39,445 nt of DNA from Candidatus Methanorbis basalitermitum (lineage in GTDB: Archaea; Halobacteriota; Methanomicrobia; Methanomicrobiales; Methanocorpusculaceae), in the NCBI GenBank assembly GCA_031287415.1, contig JAITSY010000009.1:1-39445 (forward strand), in the 5' to 3' direction. A model generated the notes under the pieces. That model ran no database searches. It was not told the origin of the DNA and saw nothing but the letters and a program-made list of their open reading frames with translations. Below, piece by piece: positions 8,175-16,896 of this stretch. Each line of letters starts with the position of its first letter. The stretch's first letter is position 1. Made by a program: the position numbers and the translations under genes.

Positions 8175-9128
8175 TTACCGAACAATTGTTCCGCCGTGAT
8201 CACGTTCTTCAAGGAAGTCCACGACACGAGATATGTGAAAAAGATGGGACGAGATGCCCGCATCTGCAAGGAACAGCAGCTCCTCAATTTTTCCCCGCAT
8301 TCCTCCGGTGACATCCGTGTTTTTCGAATTGCCGAGATTGATTGCACCGACATTGCAGCGAGTGATCACCGGAACAACGGAGTTGCCGGAAAAAACGCCC
8401 GAAACATCGGTTGCAACGCCGACACGCACTGCACCAGCAGCAAAGCAGATGGAGCCGACGCCACGGGAGGCCAGGACACTGCTGAAAGCAGGGGGGTGCA
8501 CGGAGCAAACTCCCGTGTTTTGCAGATGAATGGAGTTCCCATGTAGGCGCGCGGCAAAACCATGCTCTGGAACATAGCTCCGCCGTGTGTCCTCCAACTG
8601 CCCTTTTACGCTGTCACACAACTTGGGGGTTGCAACAAGTGCCTTTGCCATCGCAGAAACAACCTGATCGCCAGAAACAATGCACGCTCCGCGAGCTGTG
8701 TCCATCACGACATCGCCGTGAAGCACTGGCACGATGCCGAGGTTGAGCATTGCTTTGACCTGTTTTTCCCCAGAATAGACGAGCCTGCCATTTTTTGCAA
8801 GGCTGTTACAGAACGGATGCATGCAAACGGCATCAACGCCGCAATTGCGGAGGACAGAAACAAACGCTTCATTGAGCCTTCGGACGGCAAAGTGTGTGAT
8901 CGCAGCACCTTCGGCATTTTCGCGTGAAACACCGTCCTGAATGTGGTAGGCCTTTGCCTCCGGATGCCCGCAGGACCCGGCGCCGTGAACGATGACAAGC
9001 GGCACGGATTTTGCAATCGGTGCAATTTGCGCGGCAAATTCGTGAATCCTTACTGTGTCGATGATACCTGCCTCGGACTTTCTTGTCACAACGCTTCCGC
9101 CGAGTTTGAGTACTATGATTTCATTCAC
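8175..9128 (-). CDS. ipk: Isopentenyl phosphate kinase with internal insertion
   Basis: This amino acid kinase-fold enzyme phosphorylates isopentenyl phosphate to isopentenyl diphosphate in the archaeal mevalonate pathway. It shows LKLGGSVVTRK (7-17), VIVHGAGSCGHP with the expected catalytic-region histidine, VPVLHGDVVMD, VSGDQVV, VGVATDVSGV and NTDVTGGMRGKIEELL. The start is a GTG at 9128 that overlaps the mvk stop by eight bases; further upstream the frame is only the shadow of mvk. At 317 residues it is about 55-65 longer than relatives. The excess lies at residues 165-232, between SGDQVVSAMAKAL and VRVGVATDV, with no stop or frame change. Confidence 0.93.
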   Translation of the reverse strand: MNEIIVLKLGGSVVTRKSEAGIIDTVRIHEFAAQIAPIAKSVPLVIVHGAGSCGHPEAKAYHIQDGVSRENAEGAAITHFAVRRLNEAFVSVLRNCGVDAVCMHPFCNSLAKNGRLVYSGEKQVKAMLNLGIVPVLHGDVVMDTARGACIVSGDQVVSAMAKALVATPKLCDSVKGQLEDTRRSYVPEHGFAARLHGNSIHLQNTGVCSVHPPAFSSVLASRGVGSICFAAGAVRVGVATDVSGVFSGNSVVPVITRCNVGAINLGNSKNTDVTGGMRGKIEELLFLADAGISSHLFHISRVVDFLEERDHGGTIVR

Positions 9129-9993
9129 TTTTTTCTTTCCGTGCCCCTTCGAGGTCGATGGAGGTGATGATGGGACGTGCATCACAGCCCTCAATTGCAT
9201 CAGCAACCCGGTTGCATGCATATTTGGAACAGATTGCATACATGCATCCACCGCCACCGGCTCCTGTGATCTTCGCGCCATGGGCTCCTGCAGAACGTGC
9301 AGCGAGAACAAGTTTGGAGAGCATCGGGTGGCCGACACCGAGTGCATCTAACAGGGCATTGTTCATGTTCATCAGGCTTCCGAGCTCTTTTTGATTGTCC
9401 AGATTGTGTACGGCCCGCATGGTGATAGCAGCAATGGAGTCAAGAATTGGTGTCGTAATCTCTGGTGATTGCCTGCATAGCTCGGCAACTTTTGCCACCA
9501 TCTCCGACGTGCTGTGTGAGACAAGTGTGTTGCCGATAACAAGCGAGAAGTTTTGCGGTGGAAGAAGCCGGCGCTTTTCGGTGCCGCGGACGAAAACCAT
9601 GCCGCCAAAGGCGGAGACATAGGTGTCAGTCGCACTGGCACGACCGTTCTGTGCTGACAGCTCCACCTGATGTGCAAGGTCCGCTATCTCGGCGCGGGTC
9701 TTTTCAAGACCGAACTCATCATTGATGGCGCAGAGGGTTGCAACAGTCACCGCCGCCGATGAACCGAGTCCCGAGGAGCTGGGCAACTGGGATTTGACGT
9801 AGACGCTCCCCTTTATTTCCATCAGCCGGAAGCATTCGGCAATGTAGGGGGAGTTCGGTTTTTGATGATAGCGGATCTCACGAACCGTCACCATCACGCG
9901 AGGCTTGATGGCCATAGCAATGCCAGGCTTTCCGTAGACAACGGCGTGTTCGCCAAAAAGAAAGACTTTGCCAGGCGCACTCCACGTTGCCAT
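9121..9993 (-). CDS. mvk: Mevalonate kinase
   Basis: This 290-residue GHMP kinase makes 5-phosphomevalonate, the entry to the archaeal modified mevalonate route. GEHAVVYGKPG (14-24), the ATP-binding LPSSSGLGSSAAV (about 71-83) and KITGAGGGGCMYAI near the C-terminus are the three GHMP motifs. The start ATG at 9993 follows the MEMO gene stop by one base and overlaps ipk at its end, so the three are translationally linked. The order MEMO-mvk-ipk-fni-rnj-idsA is a known euryarchaeal arrangement. Confidence 0.96.
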   Translation of the reverse strand: MATWSAPGKVFLFGEHAVVYGKPGIAMAIKPRVMVTVREIRYHQKPNSPYIAECFRLMEIKGSVYVKSQLPSSSGLGSSAAVTVATLCAINDEFGLEKTRAEIADLAHQVELSAQNGRASATDTYVSAFGGMVFVRGTEKRRLLPPQNFSLVIGNTLVSHSTSEMVAKVAELCRQSPEITTPILDSIAAITMRAVHNLDNQKELGSLMNMNNALLDALGVGHPMLSKLVLAARSAGAHGAKITGAGGGGCMYAICSKYACNRVADAIEGCDARPIITSIDLEGARKEKSE

Positions 9994-9994
9994 G

Positions 9995-10834
9995 TTAGAC
10001 AACCTCCATTGCGGCATAACTGACGACCTCACGATTGTCACCGGTGGTATTGCCAGAGGTCTGATACAGAATCAGCTTCGCCTTTGTTGCACCAAGATGT
10101 CTGCCTATCAGAAGCATCGTTGCAATACAGCCGTACCCGCACATCGATGGCTGGACTTTCCAGAGAACCTCATAGAACTTTGCCACGTCAAGTTCTGCTG
10201 CGGCGGCAAGAACTATCAGATCGTCGTGCTTGGCGGTTTTTGCCGGAACGTAGTGTGAACCGTCGCTCGAAGCGATGATAACGGGGCGGACGCCGCCCGT
10301 CTGATCGATTGCCTGCGAGATTGCAGCAGCAACGCGGCAAACCGCAGACAGTGACTGATCGCCAAGTAAAATCGGTGCAATTTTTGCATTCGGAAACCGG
10401 TAATGGATGAGGGGCATCTGTACTTCAAGAGAATTTTCCTGGATGCACATCATGTCTGGACGGTTTGGAATGCCAGCTTTTTCAAATGCGGCAACAAGCT
10501 TTCTGTCCGGCATAACCGGTCCGAGGTCTGTCTCCCAGATTAGGTCTGCGGTTGCGGTCATGCATCCCGCATGGCTTGGACCGATGACAATAAATGTTCC
10601 GGAAAAGGTTTCGGGGATTCTTGCATAAGCGCACGCGGCGGTTTTTCCCGAGTAGAGATAACCTGCGTGCGGAACCAACACACCGTACAGCGGGGTCACA
10701 GACGTAACCGTAGAGGAGAATAATGCGTCAAGCAGGGATTTTAGTTCCTCTGCATTACCAGGGTAAAACATACCAGCAAGTGTTGCCGGCCTGCAGTCCA
10801 TCTTACCGGCTGCAGGATTTTCCGCTATTTTCAT
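9995..10834 (-). CDS. MEMO1 family protein (AmmeMemoRadiSam system protein B)
   Basis: This 279-residue protein belongs to the MEMO family, a dioxygenase-like fold whose archaeal role is unsettled. RPATLAGMFYPG (17-28), LVPHAGYLYSG, IGPSHAG, IASSDGSHYVP and CGYGCIATMLL are family blocks; the His-His-Cys trio that can bind metal is present. In many relatives the SSD is followed by a bulkier residue (SSDMSHY or SSDFTHY); here it is Gly. It opens the isoprenoid operon and is one base from mvk, so it is likely coexpressed with lipid synthesis; that functional link is inference. Confidence 0.9.
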   Translation of the reverse strand: MKIAENPAAGKMDCRPATLAGMFYPGNAEELKSLLDALFSSTVTSVTPLYGVLVPHAGYLYSGKTAACAYARIPETFSGTFIVIGPSHAGCMTATADLIWETDLGPVMPDRKLVAAFEKAGIPNRPDMMCIQENSLEVQMPLIHYRFPNAKIAPILLGDQSLSAVCRVAAAISQAIDQTGGVRPVIIASSDGSHYVPAKTAKHDDLIVLAAAAELDVAKFYEVLWKVQPSMCGYGCIATMLLIGRHLGATKAKLILYQTSGNTTGDNREVVSYAAMEVV

Positions 10835-10974
10835 GTGTTATCCGACGAATGTTGTGCCGTGACCTGTGTTTTCGTTCACCAATCCGCGAAAATAAATATC
10901 TATGTTTTTGCGAGTTGGTGTGTGAAGGTGTTTATGTTTTGGTTTGATAGGGCTTTAATGATTGCGATTAGCTA

Positions 10975-11068
10975 GCTGCATGCCTTTGATAGAGGTTCCA
11001 CCGACACAACTGGCGGCATGCAATGGTTGCATGTGCAACGTTGCAAGCGTTCCGCTGCTATGCAACTT
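10975..11068 (-). repeat. Family A repeat, inverted and internally deleted
   Basis: It begins with GCTGCATGCC, then TTTGATAGAGGTTCCACCGA, and continues GCGGCATGCAATGGTTGCATG, GTTGCAAGCGTTCCGCTGCT and ATGCAACTTCC. This is the same block order as the 27653-27777 copy, with the middle removed. It lies in the gap between the MEMO gene and rpsB. Confidence 0.7.
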
Positions 11069-11085
11069 CCCAAGATATTTTTGTG

Positions 11086-11130
11086 TTTTTTCGGAATCAT
11101 CAGTTTGAATCGGAACTGTTCTTCAAATAG
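11086..11130. repeat. Family C AT-rich hairpin repeat, copy 1
   Basis: The core CAGTTTGAATCGGAACTG (11101-11118) is a 5-bp hairpin within a longer conserved string flanked by TCGGAATCAT and TTCTTCAAAT. Copies lie at 20513-20550, inverted at 21739-21772, and with a changed but still paired stem at 38396-38428. The following 80 bases are very AT-rich; nothing else is visible between 11131 and 11390. Confidence 0.65.
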
Positions 11131-11390
11131 TATCTATATATTATAATCTATATAAACAGATAATTATAAATTATTTGTTTCTTATAACTAATATTGACAA
11201 GTAAATATAACAGTATTCACTAATATTGGGCGGGATGGAATATAATACATCGTATGTTAGGGCATAATCCCATTTTTTCAGTGATTATCCGTGTTGCTCG
11301 GTACATTCCTGTGAAGGGTACGTAGATTGAGGGCATGGCATTCCATGATTCCCAAATACAATCGCAAAATTATATCCAGCAAAAACAACT

Positions 11391-11457
11391 AAGTTGTATG
11401 GTAGCGGAACCACCGCCCTACAATGCACGACACACCTCTATCAGAGGCGTGTGCAGC
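11391..11457 (+). repeat. Family A repeat, short copy
   Basis: The copy starts AAGTTGTATGGTAGCGGAAC, keeps the CCCTACAATGCACGA block, then the near-perfect hairpin CACACCTCTATCAGAGGCGTG (11431-11451) and TGCAGC. The internal CTTGCTGCTTG part of the long copies is missing. It ends about 26 bases downstream of the rpsB stop codon (rpsB is on the other strand). Confidence 0.7.
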
Positions 11458-11483
11458 CCCAAAGAAAGAGTGTGGGAGTGTGT

Positions 11484-12092
11484 TTAAAACTCGGATTCAA
11501 AGTCCTCAAAGGTCAGAGAGGACACGATGCCCTTCTGCTTTAAGATCTCGCGGGTAAGCAGGAAGTAGACCATTGAGAGAGCCTTGCGACCTTTATTGTT
11601 CGTTGGGATGACGAGGTCAACGTTGTTGGTCTGGTTGTTGATGTCACAGAGTGCAATGACTGGGATGCCGCACTGGACAGCCTCGGTAATAGCCTGTGAA
11701 TCTCCGATCGGGTCGGTAACCATAACAACCGACGGCTCAACGTACTTCGGGAGAACCGGATTGGTAAGCGTCCCGGGGATAAACCGGCCGACGTGGGACA
11801 TCGCACCAAGGGTCTCGGCAAATTTTTGTGCCGGGTACTGGCCGTACTGACGGGAGGTGACCACGAAGATCTTCGGGGATTCGTAACGTGCAAGGAATTT
11901 TGCCACCAGTTTGATACGCTCGTCGGTCTTTCTGATATCAATGATGTACAGGCCGTCGGCACGGACGCGGTAGATGAATTCCCTCATGTCGTCGTCTTTC
12001 TGCTGGGTTCCTATGTGGACCCCGGCTGCCAGATACTCTTCCACAGGTACTAACGGCTCGGTCAGTTCAATTCCAAATTCATTGTCGGTCAT
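11484..12092 (-). CDS. rpsB: 30S ribosomal protein uS2
   Basis: This is a 202-residue archaeal/eukaryotic-type S2 protein of the small subunit. The N-terminal half has [16 protein letters not shown] and [12 protein letters not shown]; the core has [10 protein letters not shown] and VMVTDPIGD, and the C-terminal part has [35 protein letters not shown]. The ATG at 12092 begins one base after the enolase stop and is preferred over an in-frame ATG 18 bases upstream inside eno. It is the last gene of the long leftward ribosomal/RNA polymerase operon before a repeat-filled gap. Confidence 0.97.
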   Translation of the reverse strand: MTDNEFGIELTEPLVPVEEYLAAGVHIGTQQKDDDMREFIYRVRADGLYIIDIRKTDERIKLVAKFLARYESPKIFVVTSRQYGQYPAQKFAETLGAMSHVGRFIPGTLTNPVLPKYVEPSVVMVTDPIGDSQAITEAVQCGIPVIALCDINNQTNNVDLVIPTNNKGRKALSMVYFLLTREILKQKGIVSSLTFEDFESEF

Positions 12093-12093
12093 T

Positions 12094-13299
12094 TTAGAAA
12101 TGCTCCTCAATTCTTATAAGTTCATTTAGTTTAGCAATTCGCTCGCCGCCAACAACGCCGCATTTTAAGAAGCAGCAGTTGAATGCTGTTCCTAGGTGTG
12201 CGATTGTGGTATCGGTTGTCTCACCAGACCGGTGGCTCATGACGGTTTCATATCTGTGTTCATGGGCGAGACTGATCGTCTCAAAGGTATCGGTTAGGGT
12301 TCCTATCTGATTCGGTTTGATCAGAATACAGTTTCCTGCCTCAAGAGCAATGCCTTCTTCCAGGCGCCGGGCGTTGGTGACGAAGAGATCGTCTCCGCAG
12401 ACAAGCGTGTCGCGACTGGAGACTTCTTCAGTCATCTGCGAAAATCCCTCAAAATCCTCTTCTTGAATCGGATCCTCGACATAAATCAGGTTGTACTGGT
12501 CAACTAGCTCAGCGAGATATGCGGTCTGTTCCTCAGTGGTGCGCTTTACATTCTTATACACATACCGCTCAAGATCAGCGTTCCACATCTTGGATGATGC
12601 GACGTCAAGACCCATGCGAACCTCGATTCCAATCTCATCCTGCACTTTGCTGGCTGCCTCGGCGACAATTTCAAGTGCTTCCGCATCAGAGATGTGCGGC
12701 GCCCAAGCACCCTCGTCACCCTTGCCACAGCCTTTTCCACGCTCGACAAGAATCTCCTTGACGGTCCTGTGGATTTTCGTGTTTGTGAAGATAGCTTCGG
12801 ATGCCGTTGTTGCGCCGGTCGGCACGATCAGGAACTCCTGAATGTCGGTTGCATCAACCGCATGAGCGCCACCGCCGATCACATTGCCGAGGGGAAGCGG
12901 CGTCTGGCCGATAAATGCCCCGCCAATGTACTGGAAAAGCTCCAAATTAAGTGAAGATGCCGCTGCCTTTGCATTTGCGAGGGACAAAGCAACCGCAACG
13001 TTTGCTCCGATACCCGAGAGATCATCAGTTGCATCCACGATGTGGAGAGTGTCATCAAAGGTGCGTTGGTCCTGTGCATCAAGATCGATCAGTTCTGGAA
13101 TCAGGCGCATTTGTGCATCGGCAACTGCTTCCGTACAGGGTCTGACCTTTGCCTCGTAGATACCGATCGATGCACCGCTCGGGGCGCATGCACGGCCGTA
13201 CCCGCCGTTTACCGTCAGGATTTCCGCTTCAACCGTTTCGTTACCGCGGCTGTCAAAAATTCTCCGAAGAGTAATTCCATCAATAGCTGTTATAGTCAT
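12094..13299 (-). CDS. eno: Enolase
   Basis: This 401-residue glycolytic/gluconeogenic enzyme interconverts 2-phosphoglycerate and phosphoenolpyruvate. [12 protein letters not shown] (about 16-27), the GASIGIYEA loop, GGGAHA, the metal ligands in [19 protein letters not shown] and CGDDLFVTN, the base-region [14 protein letters not shown], and [16 protein letters not shown] form the complete signature. Its ATG directly follows the rpoK stop. Enolase within the rpsM-rpsB operon is a conserved archaeal arrangement. Confidence 0.97.
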   Translation of the reverse strand: MTITAIDGITLRRIFDSRGNETVEAEILTVNGGYGRACAPSGASIGIYEAKVRPCTEAVADAQMRLIPELIDLDAQDQRTFDDTLHIVDATDDLSGIGANVAVALSLANAKAAASSLNLELFQYIGGAFIGQTPLPLGNVIGGGAHAVDATDIQEFLIVPTGATTASEAIFTNTKIHRTVKEILVERGKGCGKGDEGAWAPHISDAEALEIVAEAASKVQDEIGIEVRMGLDVASSKMWNADLERYVYKNVKRTTEEQTAYLAELVDQYNLIYVEDPIQEEDFEGFSQMTEEVSSRDTLVCGDDLFVTNARRLEEGIALEAGNCILIKPNQIGTLTDTFETISLAHEHRYETVMSHRSGETTDTTIAHLGTAFNCCFLKCGVVGGERIAKLNELIRIEEHF

Positions 13300-13488
13300 T
13301 TACAGAATCTCTACTTTATCACCAATGCGGCGTTTTACGGTGATGGGAATCACATTGTTTTCGTACTCAACCAGTGCGATCTCAAGTGGATCAATTTTTG
13401 TGGTTTTGACGAGAATGGGGGCGCCCATCGAAATCTGTAAAGCACGCGCACCGATGATCCGTGCACGTTCATAGCGAGTGTACTTCAT
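13300..13488 (-). CDS. rpoK: DNA-directed RNA polymerase subunit K (Rpb6 homologue)
   Basis: This 62-residue polymerase assembly subunit has the conserved [18 protein letters not shown]-like start, the [13 protein letters not shown] core and the [20 protein letters not shown]-terminus. The ATG at 13488 is used; a TTG two codons earlier is less likely. It is cotranscribed between tRNA-Pro and eno and abuts eno with no gap. Confidence 0.95.
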   Translation of the reverse strand: MKYTRYERARIIGARALQISMGAPILVKTTKIDPLEIALVEYENNVIPITVKRRIGDKVEIL

Positions 13489-13530
13489 TGGCAATCACAT
13501 CCATAAAACAAATGATAAAGAATGAAAAAT

Positions 13531-13604
13531 GGGGTCGCTGAGATTCGAACTCAGGTCACTACGTCCCGAACGTAATAGGATGGTCCAGGCTACCCTACGA
13601 CCCC
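13531..13604 (-). tRNA. tRNA-Pro (CGG)
   Basis: The reverse strand folds as a 74-nt cloverleaf. The acceptor GGGGTCG pairs with CGACCCC, the anticodon stem TTACG/CGTAG encloses the loop TTCGGGA with anticodon CGG, and the T-arm reads CTGAG-TTCGAAT-CTCAG. No CCA is encoded and no intron is visible. It lies inside the operon between rpoN and rpoK, so it should be processed from the long mRNA. Confidence 0.95.
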
Positions 13605-13618
13605 GCGTCATTCATGCA

Positions 13619-13807
13619 TCACGTGTACGGATTCAGCTCATCAACAGTCTCTCTGTGCGAAAGAAGCATACGTCTGCAGCAATATCGCTTAAATTCGAAC
13701 GAATCGAGAATTTTTTTTGGATCTTCACCGGCAGCTTTGCGTTGTTGATATTCTTTCCATACGGTGGAAATTACTTTTCCACAGGTGAAACATCGGACTG
13801 GTATCAT
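13619..13807 (-). CDS. rpoN: DNA-directed RNA polymerase subunit N (Rpb10 homologue)
   Basis: This 62-residue zinc-binding polymerase subunit has the invariant MIPVRCFTCGKVI start and the KRYCCRRMLLSH motif, giving the C-x2-C...CC zinc site. It contacts RpoD and RpoL in assembly. It is positioned between rpsI and tRNA-Pro in the operon. Length and motifs are exactly those of archaeal RpoN. Confidence 0.97.
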   Translation of the reverse strand: MIPVRCFTCGKVISTVWKEYQQRKAAGEDPKKILDSFEFKRYCCRRMLLSHRETVDELNPYT

Positions 13808-13899
13808 AAATTATCCTTTTGAGATTATTAATCTGTTGTTTTGCAAATGGGGATGAGAATCTCACCCATTTCGCAGGTACATGTGATCTGAGAGCGAAT

Positions 13900-14298
13900 T
13901 CAACGGTACGACTTTTGGAACCGTGCACGTGCACCGCGTCCATGCGGCTTCTTTGCTTCCTTCTGACGGGAGTCGTTGACAAGAAGCGTACGGTCGTAGC
14001 TGAGGTAAACCTCTTTGATATGCGGGTCATTGGTCCAGTTTAGGATACCGCGGCCGAGGGCAGTGCGGACCGCCTCTGCCTGACCCATGATGCCGCCGCC
14101 GAAGACAGCAATGTCAACGTCAACGTTGTCAATTGCACCAGGTACGAGAGCGATTGCCTCGGCAATTTTCATGCGGATGATCTCGCTACCGTAAACCTCG
14201 AGCGGAACGGAGTTGATGCGGACTCTGCCCTTCCCCTCTCTGAGGGTAGCGCGTGCAATTGCCGTCTTTCTCTTACCACTGGTGTTAATGATCTTCAT
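13900..14298 (-). CDS. rpsI: 30S ribosomal protein uS9
   Basis: This 132-residue small-subunit protein has TSGKRKTAIARATLREGKG at the start, GGGIMGQAEAVRTALGRGIL in the middle and the basic KKPHGRGARARFQKSYR tail that reaches the decoding centre. Length is normal. It starts 13 bases after rplM. The 92-base spacer to rpoN downstream shows no gene. Confidence 0.97.
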   Translation of the reverse strand: MKIINTSGKRKTAIARATLREGKGRVRINSVPLEVYGSEIIRMKIAEAIALVPGAIDNVDVDIAVFGGGIMGQAEAVRTALGRGILNWTNDPHIKEVYLSYDRTLLVNDSRQKEAKKPHGRGARARFQKSYR

Positions 14299-14311
14299 CT
14301 TCTTTCACCTC

Positions 14312-14734
14312 TTAGTACTTTGCTCCAAGGTTGGTGCTGATTGCGCCAACAGTAACGTAGCGTGCGTTGCTTAATCGGTCGCGGTGTGCTGCCTCAAGCA
14401 CCTCTGCCTCTGCCTCTTTAAATTCGTAAGGAGTACCAACATAGATCTTGACACGGCGAAACGCTGCTGCTCCCGATCGCATCTTGTACGGAATCATGCC
14501 GCGGATCGTGCGCTTGACGATATGGTCCGGGCGTCTCGGATAGAATGGACCGCCCTCGACAGAACCGCGAGCGCGTTTTGTGTAGTACTCTTCTATGACC
14601 ATCGCACGAGATCCAGAGACGATTACTTTCTCGGCGTTGATGATAGCAATTTCTTCACCGGCAAGAATGCGCTGGGCAACAATGCTAGCCAATCTTCCAA
14701 GAAGAAGGTTCTCTCCATCAATAACTGTTACCAT
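14312..14734 (-). CDS. rplM: 50S ribosomal protein uL13
   Basis: This 140-residue large-subunit protein is recognised by [17 protein letters not shown], the [12 protein letters not shown] block, [21 protein letters not shown] and the C-terminal [18 protein letters not shown]. The ATG at 14734 has an AGGTGA ribosome-binding site about seven bases upstream. A GTG at 14746 would overlap rpl18e and sit inside that site, so it is rejected. Confidence 0.96.
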   Translation of the reverse strand: MVTVIDGENLLLGRLASIVAQRILAGEEIAIINAEKVIVSGSRAMVIEEYYTKRARGSVEGGPFYPRRPDHIVKRTIRGMIPYKMRSGAAAFRRVKIYVGTPYEFKEAEAEVLEAAHRDRLSNARYVTVGAISTNLGAKY

Positions 14735-14742
14735 TTTTCCTT

Positions 14743-15096
14743 TCACCTCAGAATGCGGACATGGCTGCCCATCGGGTTTTCTGCAACAAGCTCCTCAATT
14801 GTCATGCAGGTGCCGTTGGCTTCCATGATTTTTTTACGCGCAGCGTCGGAAAAATTGAGTGCAGCAACCTTGACCGGCTGGGCAATCACACCTGCTGCCA
14901 GAACTTTGCCCGGAACCAAGATGATCTCATGCTCGTTTGCGTAGCGGCTAATCTTTCCTATATTAACCTCAGCGTAGTTTTTGCTGGACGTGCTCAGGCG
15001 TCCGGCAATCTCGCGCCAGATGCTGGCCTCGTTTTCCCGGGATGCCCGTTTAAGCATACCGATTAAAGATTCGAGGCGGGGGTTTGTCTTATTCAT
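14743..15096 (-). CDS. rpl18e: 50S ribosomal protein eL18
   Basis: This 117-residue archaeal/eukaryotic-specific large-subunit protein begins [20 protein letters not shown], has a central [23 protein letters not shown]-type region and ends [17 protein letters not shown]. It starts immediately after the rpoD stop and its end carries the ribosome-binding site of rplM, so translation is probably coupled. Confidence 0.95.
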   Translation of the reverse strand: MNKTNPRLESLIGMLKRASRENEASIWREIAGRLSTSSKNYAEVNIGKISRYANEHEIILVPGKVLAAGVIAQPVKVAALNFSDAARKKIMEANGTCMTIEELVAENPMGSHVRILR

Positions 15097-15936
15097 TTAC
15101 AGTCCCTCCATGGATATGTCCTGTAATGCATCAGTCAGGTCTGTGGATCGTGACTTGATATGCAGCAGTGCTCTTTCGATGATCTCTTTGACCAGCAAGG
15201 AGCCATCGCTCTCGACAACGAAGATAAATTTCGTGTTGTCGGCACCGATGATAACTGCGGGATTTTCGCCGATACCGCTGTTCATGCATGCTATCTGGCA
15301 CAGACGGCACATGGAACAATCCCTCTCTTTGGTTTCTCCGTTTACTACACGGACGTGAACTTTATTCTCGGATATTTCGAGGATGTCACGAGCGCACTCA
15401 ACTATGCATTTGCCACATCCATCGCAGGTGTCGTGGATGGTGATTATCGGGAACTCTTTGTAACCGCAGGCAAGGGTCGGTTGCCATTTGGCATGTTCGT
15501 TGCCTGTGTTGAGTTCGGCAGTAGCCTCCAGAACGACCTTCTGGGTTTCCCAGAGCTTTACGATCGGGATGTTATTGTGCACCGGTGTTGTGCGCGGATC
15601 CATAGAGATCAGATCCCCAGAGATGACCGTCCCTGGACCTTCAACGCTTAAAGTAAAACTAATGGTACAGTGAGGACAGCCCCTGCCTTCGCAGCTGCAT
15701 TCACTGCGGCGGCCAAACTGGGACAGATCTGTTTTAATCGGAATCAGCCCGAGTCTGTGCGCAAGAATCTCATCAAAGAGAACACTGGTGTTGTCATAGA
15801 TGCGAACGTCTTCGATGGCAAGGGTTGGCACCTCGCCGATCATAGAGCGTCTGAGGGCGTTTGCAAATGCCGGAGTCGCTCCGCTGATAGTAAACCGTGC
15901 GACAGAGTCATCGAGCCTGCTGAACACAAGATCCAT
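15097..15936 (-). CDS. rpoD: DNA-directed RNA polymerase subunit D (Rpb3 homologue) with iron-sulphur domain
   Basis: This 279-residue subunit dimerises with RpoL to nucleate polymerase assembly. The alpha-like core includes ATPAFANALRRSMIGEVPTL and FDEILAHRLGLIPIKTD; a C-x-C-x4-C-x2-C cluster (C80, C82, C87, C90) resembles the eukaryotic Rpb3 zinc site. The inserted ferredoxin-like domain keeps two complete C-x2-C-x2-C-x3-C motifs: C171/174/177/181 and C207/210/213/217. Two intact 4Fe-4S motifs are the methanogen-type pattern; several other archaea have lost one or both. It abuts rpsK and rpl18e with no gaps. Confidence 0.97.
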   Translation of the reverse strand: MDLVFSRLDDSVARFTISGATPAFANALRRSMIGEVPTLAIEDVRIYDNTSVLFDEILAHRLGLIPIKTDLSQFGRRSECSCEGRGCPHCTISFTLSVEGPGTVISGDLISMDPRTTPVHNNIPIVKLWETQKVVLEATAELNTGNEHAKWQPTLACGYKEFPIITIHDTCDGCGKCIVECARDILEISENKVHVRVVNGETKERDCSMCRLCQIACMNSGIGENPAVIIGADNTKFIFVVESDGSLLVKEIIERALLHIKSRSTDLTDALQDISMEGL

Positions 15937-16332
15937 TCAGACTCTCCTGCCTCTTCTACCACCTGCCGGGCGGATACTGTCGTGTGGCACCGGGGTTACG
16001 TCTTCGATTCTGCCGATACGCATCCCTGCGCGGGACAGTGCCCGAATTGCGGCCTGTGCTCCCGGTCCTGGAGATAGTTGCTTTCCGCTTCCTGGTGCAC
16101 GGACACGGATGTGAAGTCCAGTGATTCCCTTTTCCTTTGCTGCTTGGGCAATGTTAATCGCCATCTGCATTGCTGCATAAGGAGAAGATTCATTGCGGGC
16201 TTGCTTGACGACCATACCCCCGCTGCTCTTGCAGATAGTTTCTGCACCGGACAGATCGGTGATGGTGATGATCGTGTTGTTGAAAGAGGCAAAGATGTGT
16301 GCAATGCCCCACTTTTCGCTGGCTTCTGCCAT
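15937..16332 (-). CDS. rpsK: 30S ribosomal protein uS11
   Basis: This 131-residue small-subunit platform protein has [65 protein letters not shown] and the C-terminal [19 protein letters not shown]. Length and motifs are normal. It starts two bases after rpsD. Confidence 0.97.
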   Translation of the reverse strand: MAEASEKWGIAHIFASFNNTIITITDLSGAETICKSSGGMVVKQARNESSPYAAMQMAINIAQAAKEKGITGLHIRVRAPGSGKQLSPGPGAQAAIRALSRAGMRIGRIEDVTPVPHDSIRPAGGRRGRRV

Positions 16333-16334
16333 GT

Positions 16335-16880
16335 TTATGACCTCACATTCATAATTCGCAGGCGTTCACCGTTTTTTTCGTCGGCAAGACTTGAAGTTGC
16401 ATAGTATGCAACACCTGCCTCCTCGGTAACAGAAACCATGTAATGCGGAATGGAGACGCGCTGACCATTGATAGCAATGTGGCCGTGGGTTATCAGCTGA
16501 CGCGCCTGTTTTGGACTGCGTGCAAGACCCTTGCGGTAGACAATAGTCTGCAGGCGGCGCTCAAGGATGTCTTCGATCTTTAAAGAGAGAATGTCATCCA
16601 TTGCAGCGTTTGCACCGATAATGCCGTAGCATTGAAGGGTATTTATCAGTTCATCGCGGCGTGCTATGGTTTTGGGGACTTCGCCGACAGCAGACATCAT
16701 TGCGAGCACTTCACGGGCCCCTCCACGGTGCTTGCGAAGGACGTTTGTGGCTCTCCAGATCTCACGCTTGTTACGAAGACCGTAGGTGATGGCGAGCACA
16801 CGCTCGCTCTCGATACGCGACTTTTCAAAGCGGCGTTTTGGGGATGAGTACTGTTTGGTGTTCTTTCCCGGATATCCCAT
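16335..16880 (-). CDS. rpsD: 30S ribosomal protein uS4
   Basis: This 181-residue small-subunit assembly protein starts [19 protein letters not shown] and contains the S4 RNA-binding domain [21 protein letters not shown] followed by [17 protein letters not shown]. This is the archaeal/eukaryotic form rather than the bacterial one. It lies 16 bases after rpsM. Confidence 0.97.
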   Translation of the reverse strand: MGYPGKNTKQYSSPKRRFEKSRIESERVLAITYGLRNKREIWRATNVLRKHRGGAREVLAMMSAVGEVPKTIARRDELINTLQCYGIIGANAAMDDILSLKIEDILERRLQTIVYRKGLARSPKQARQLITHGHIAINGQRVSIPHYMVSVTEEAGVAYYATSSLADEKNGERLRIMNVRS

Positions 16881-16896
16881 TTTATTTCACCTCAGT

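Noticed and set aside
9129-9347. Upstream extension of ipk to an ATG at 9347
   Set aside because: These codons are the shadow of mvk; LKLGGS at the family N-terminus follows the GTG at 9128.
11086-11130. Solitary CRISPR repeat
   Set aside because: The family C copies are single, kilobases apart, in both orientations, and no spacer-repeat periodicity or cas gene is present in the window.
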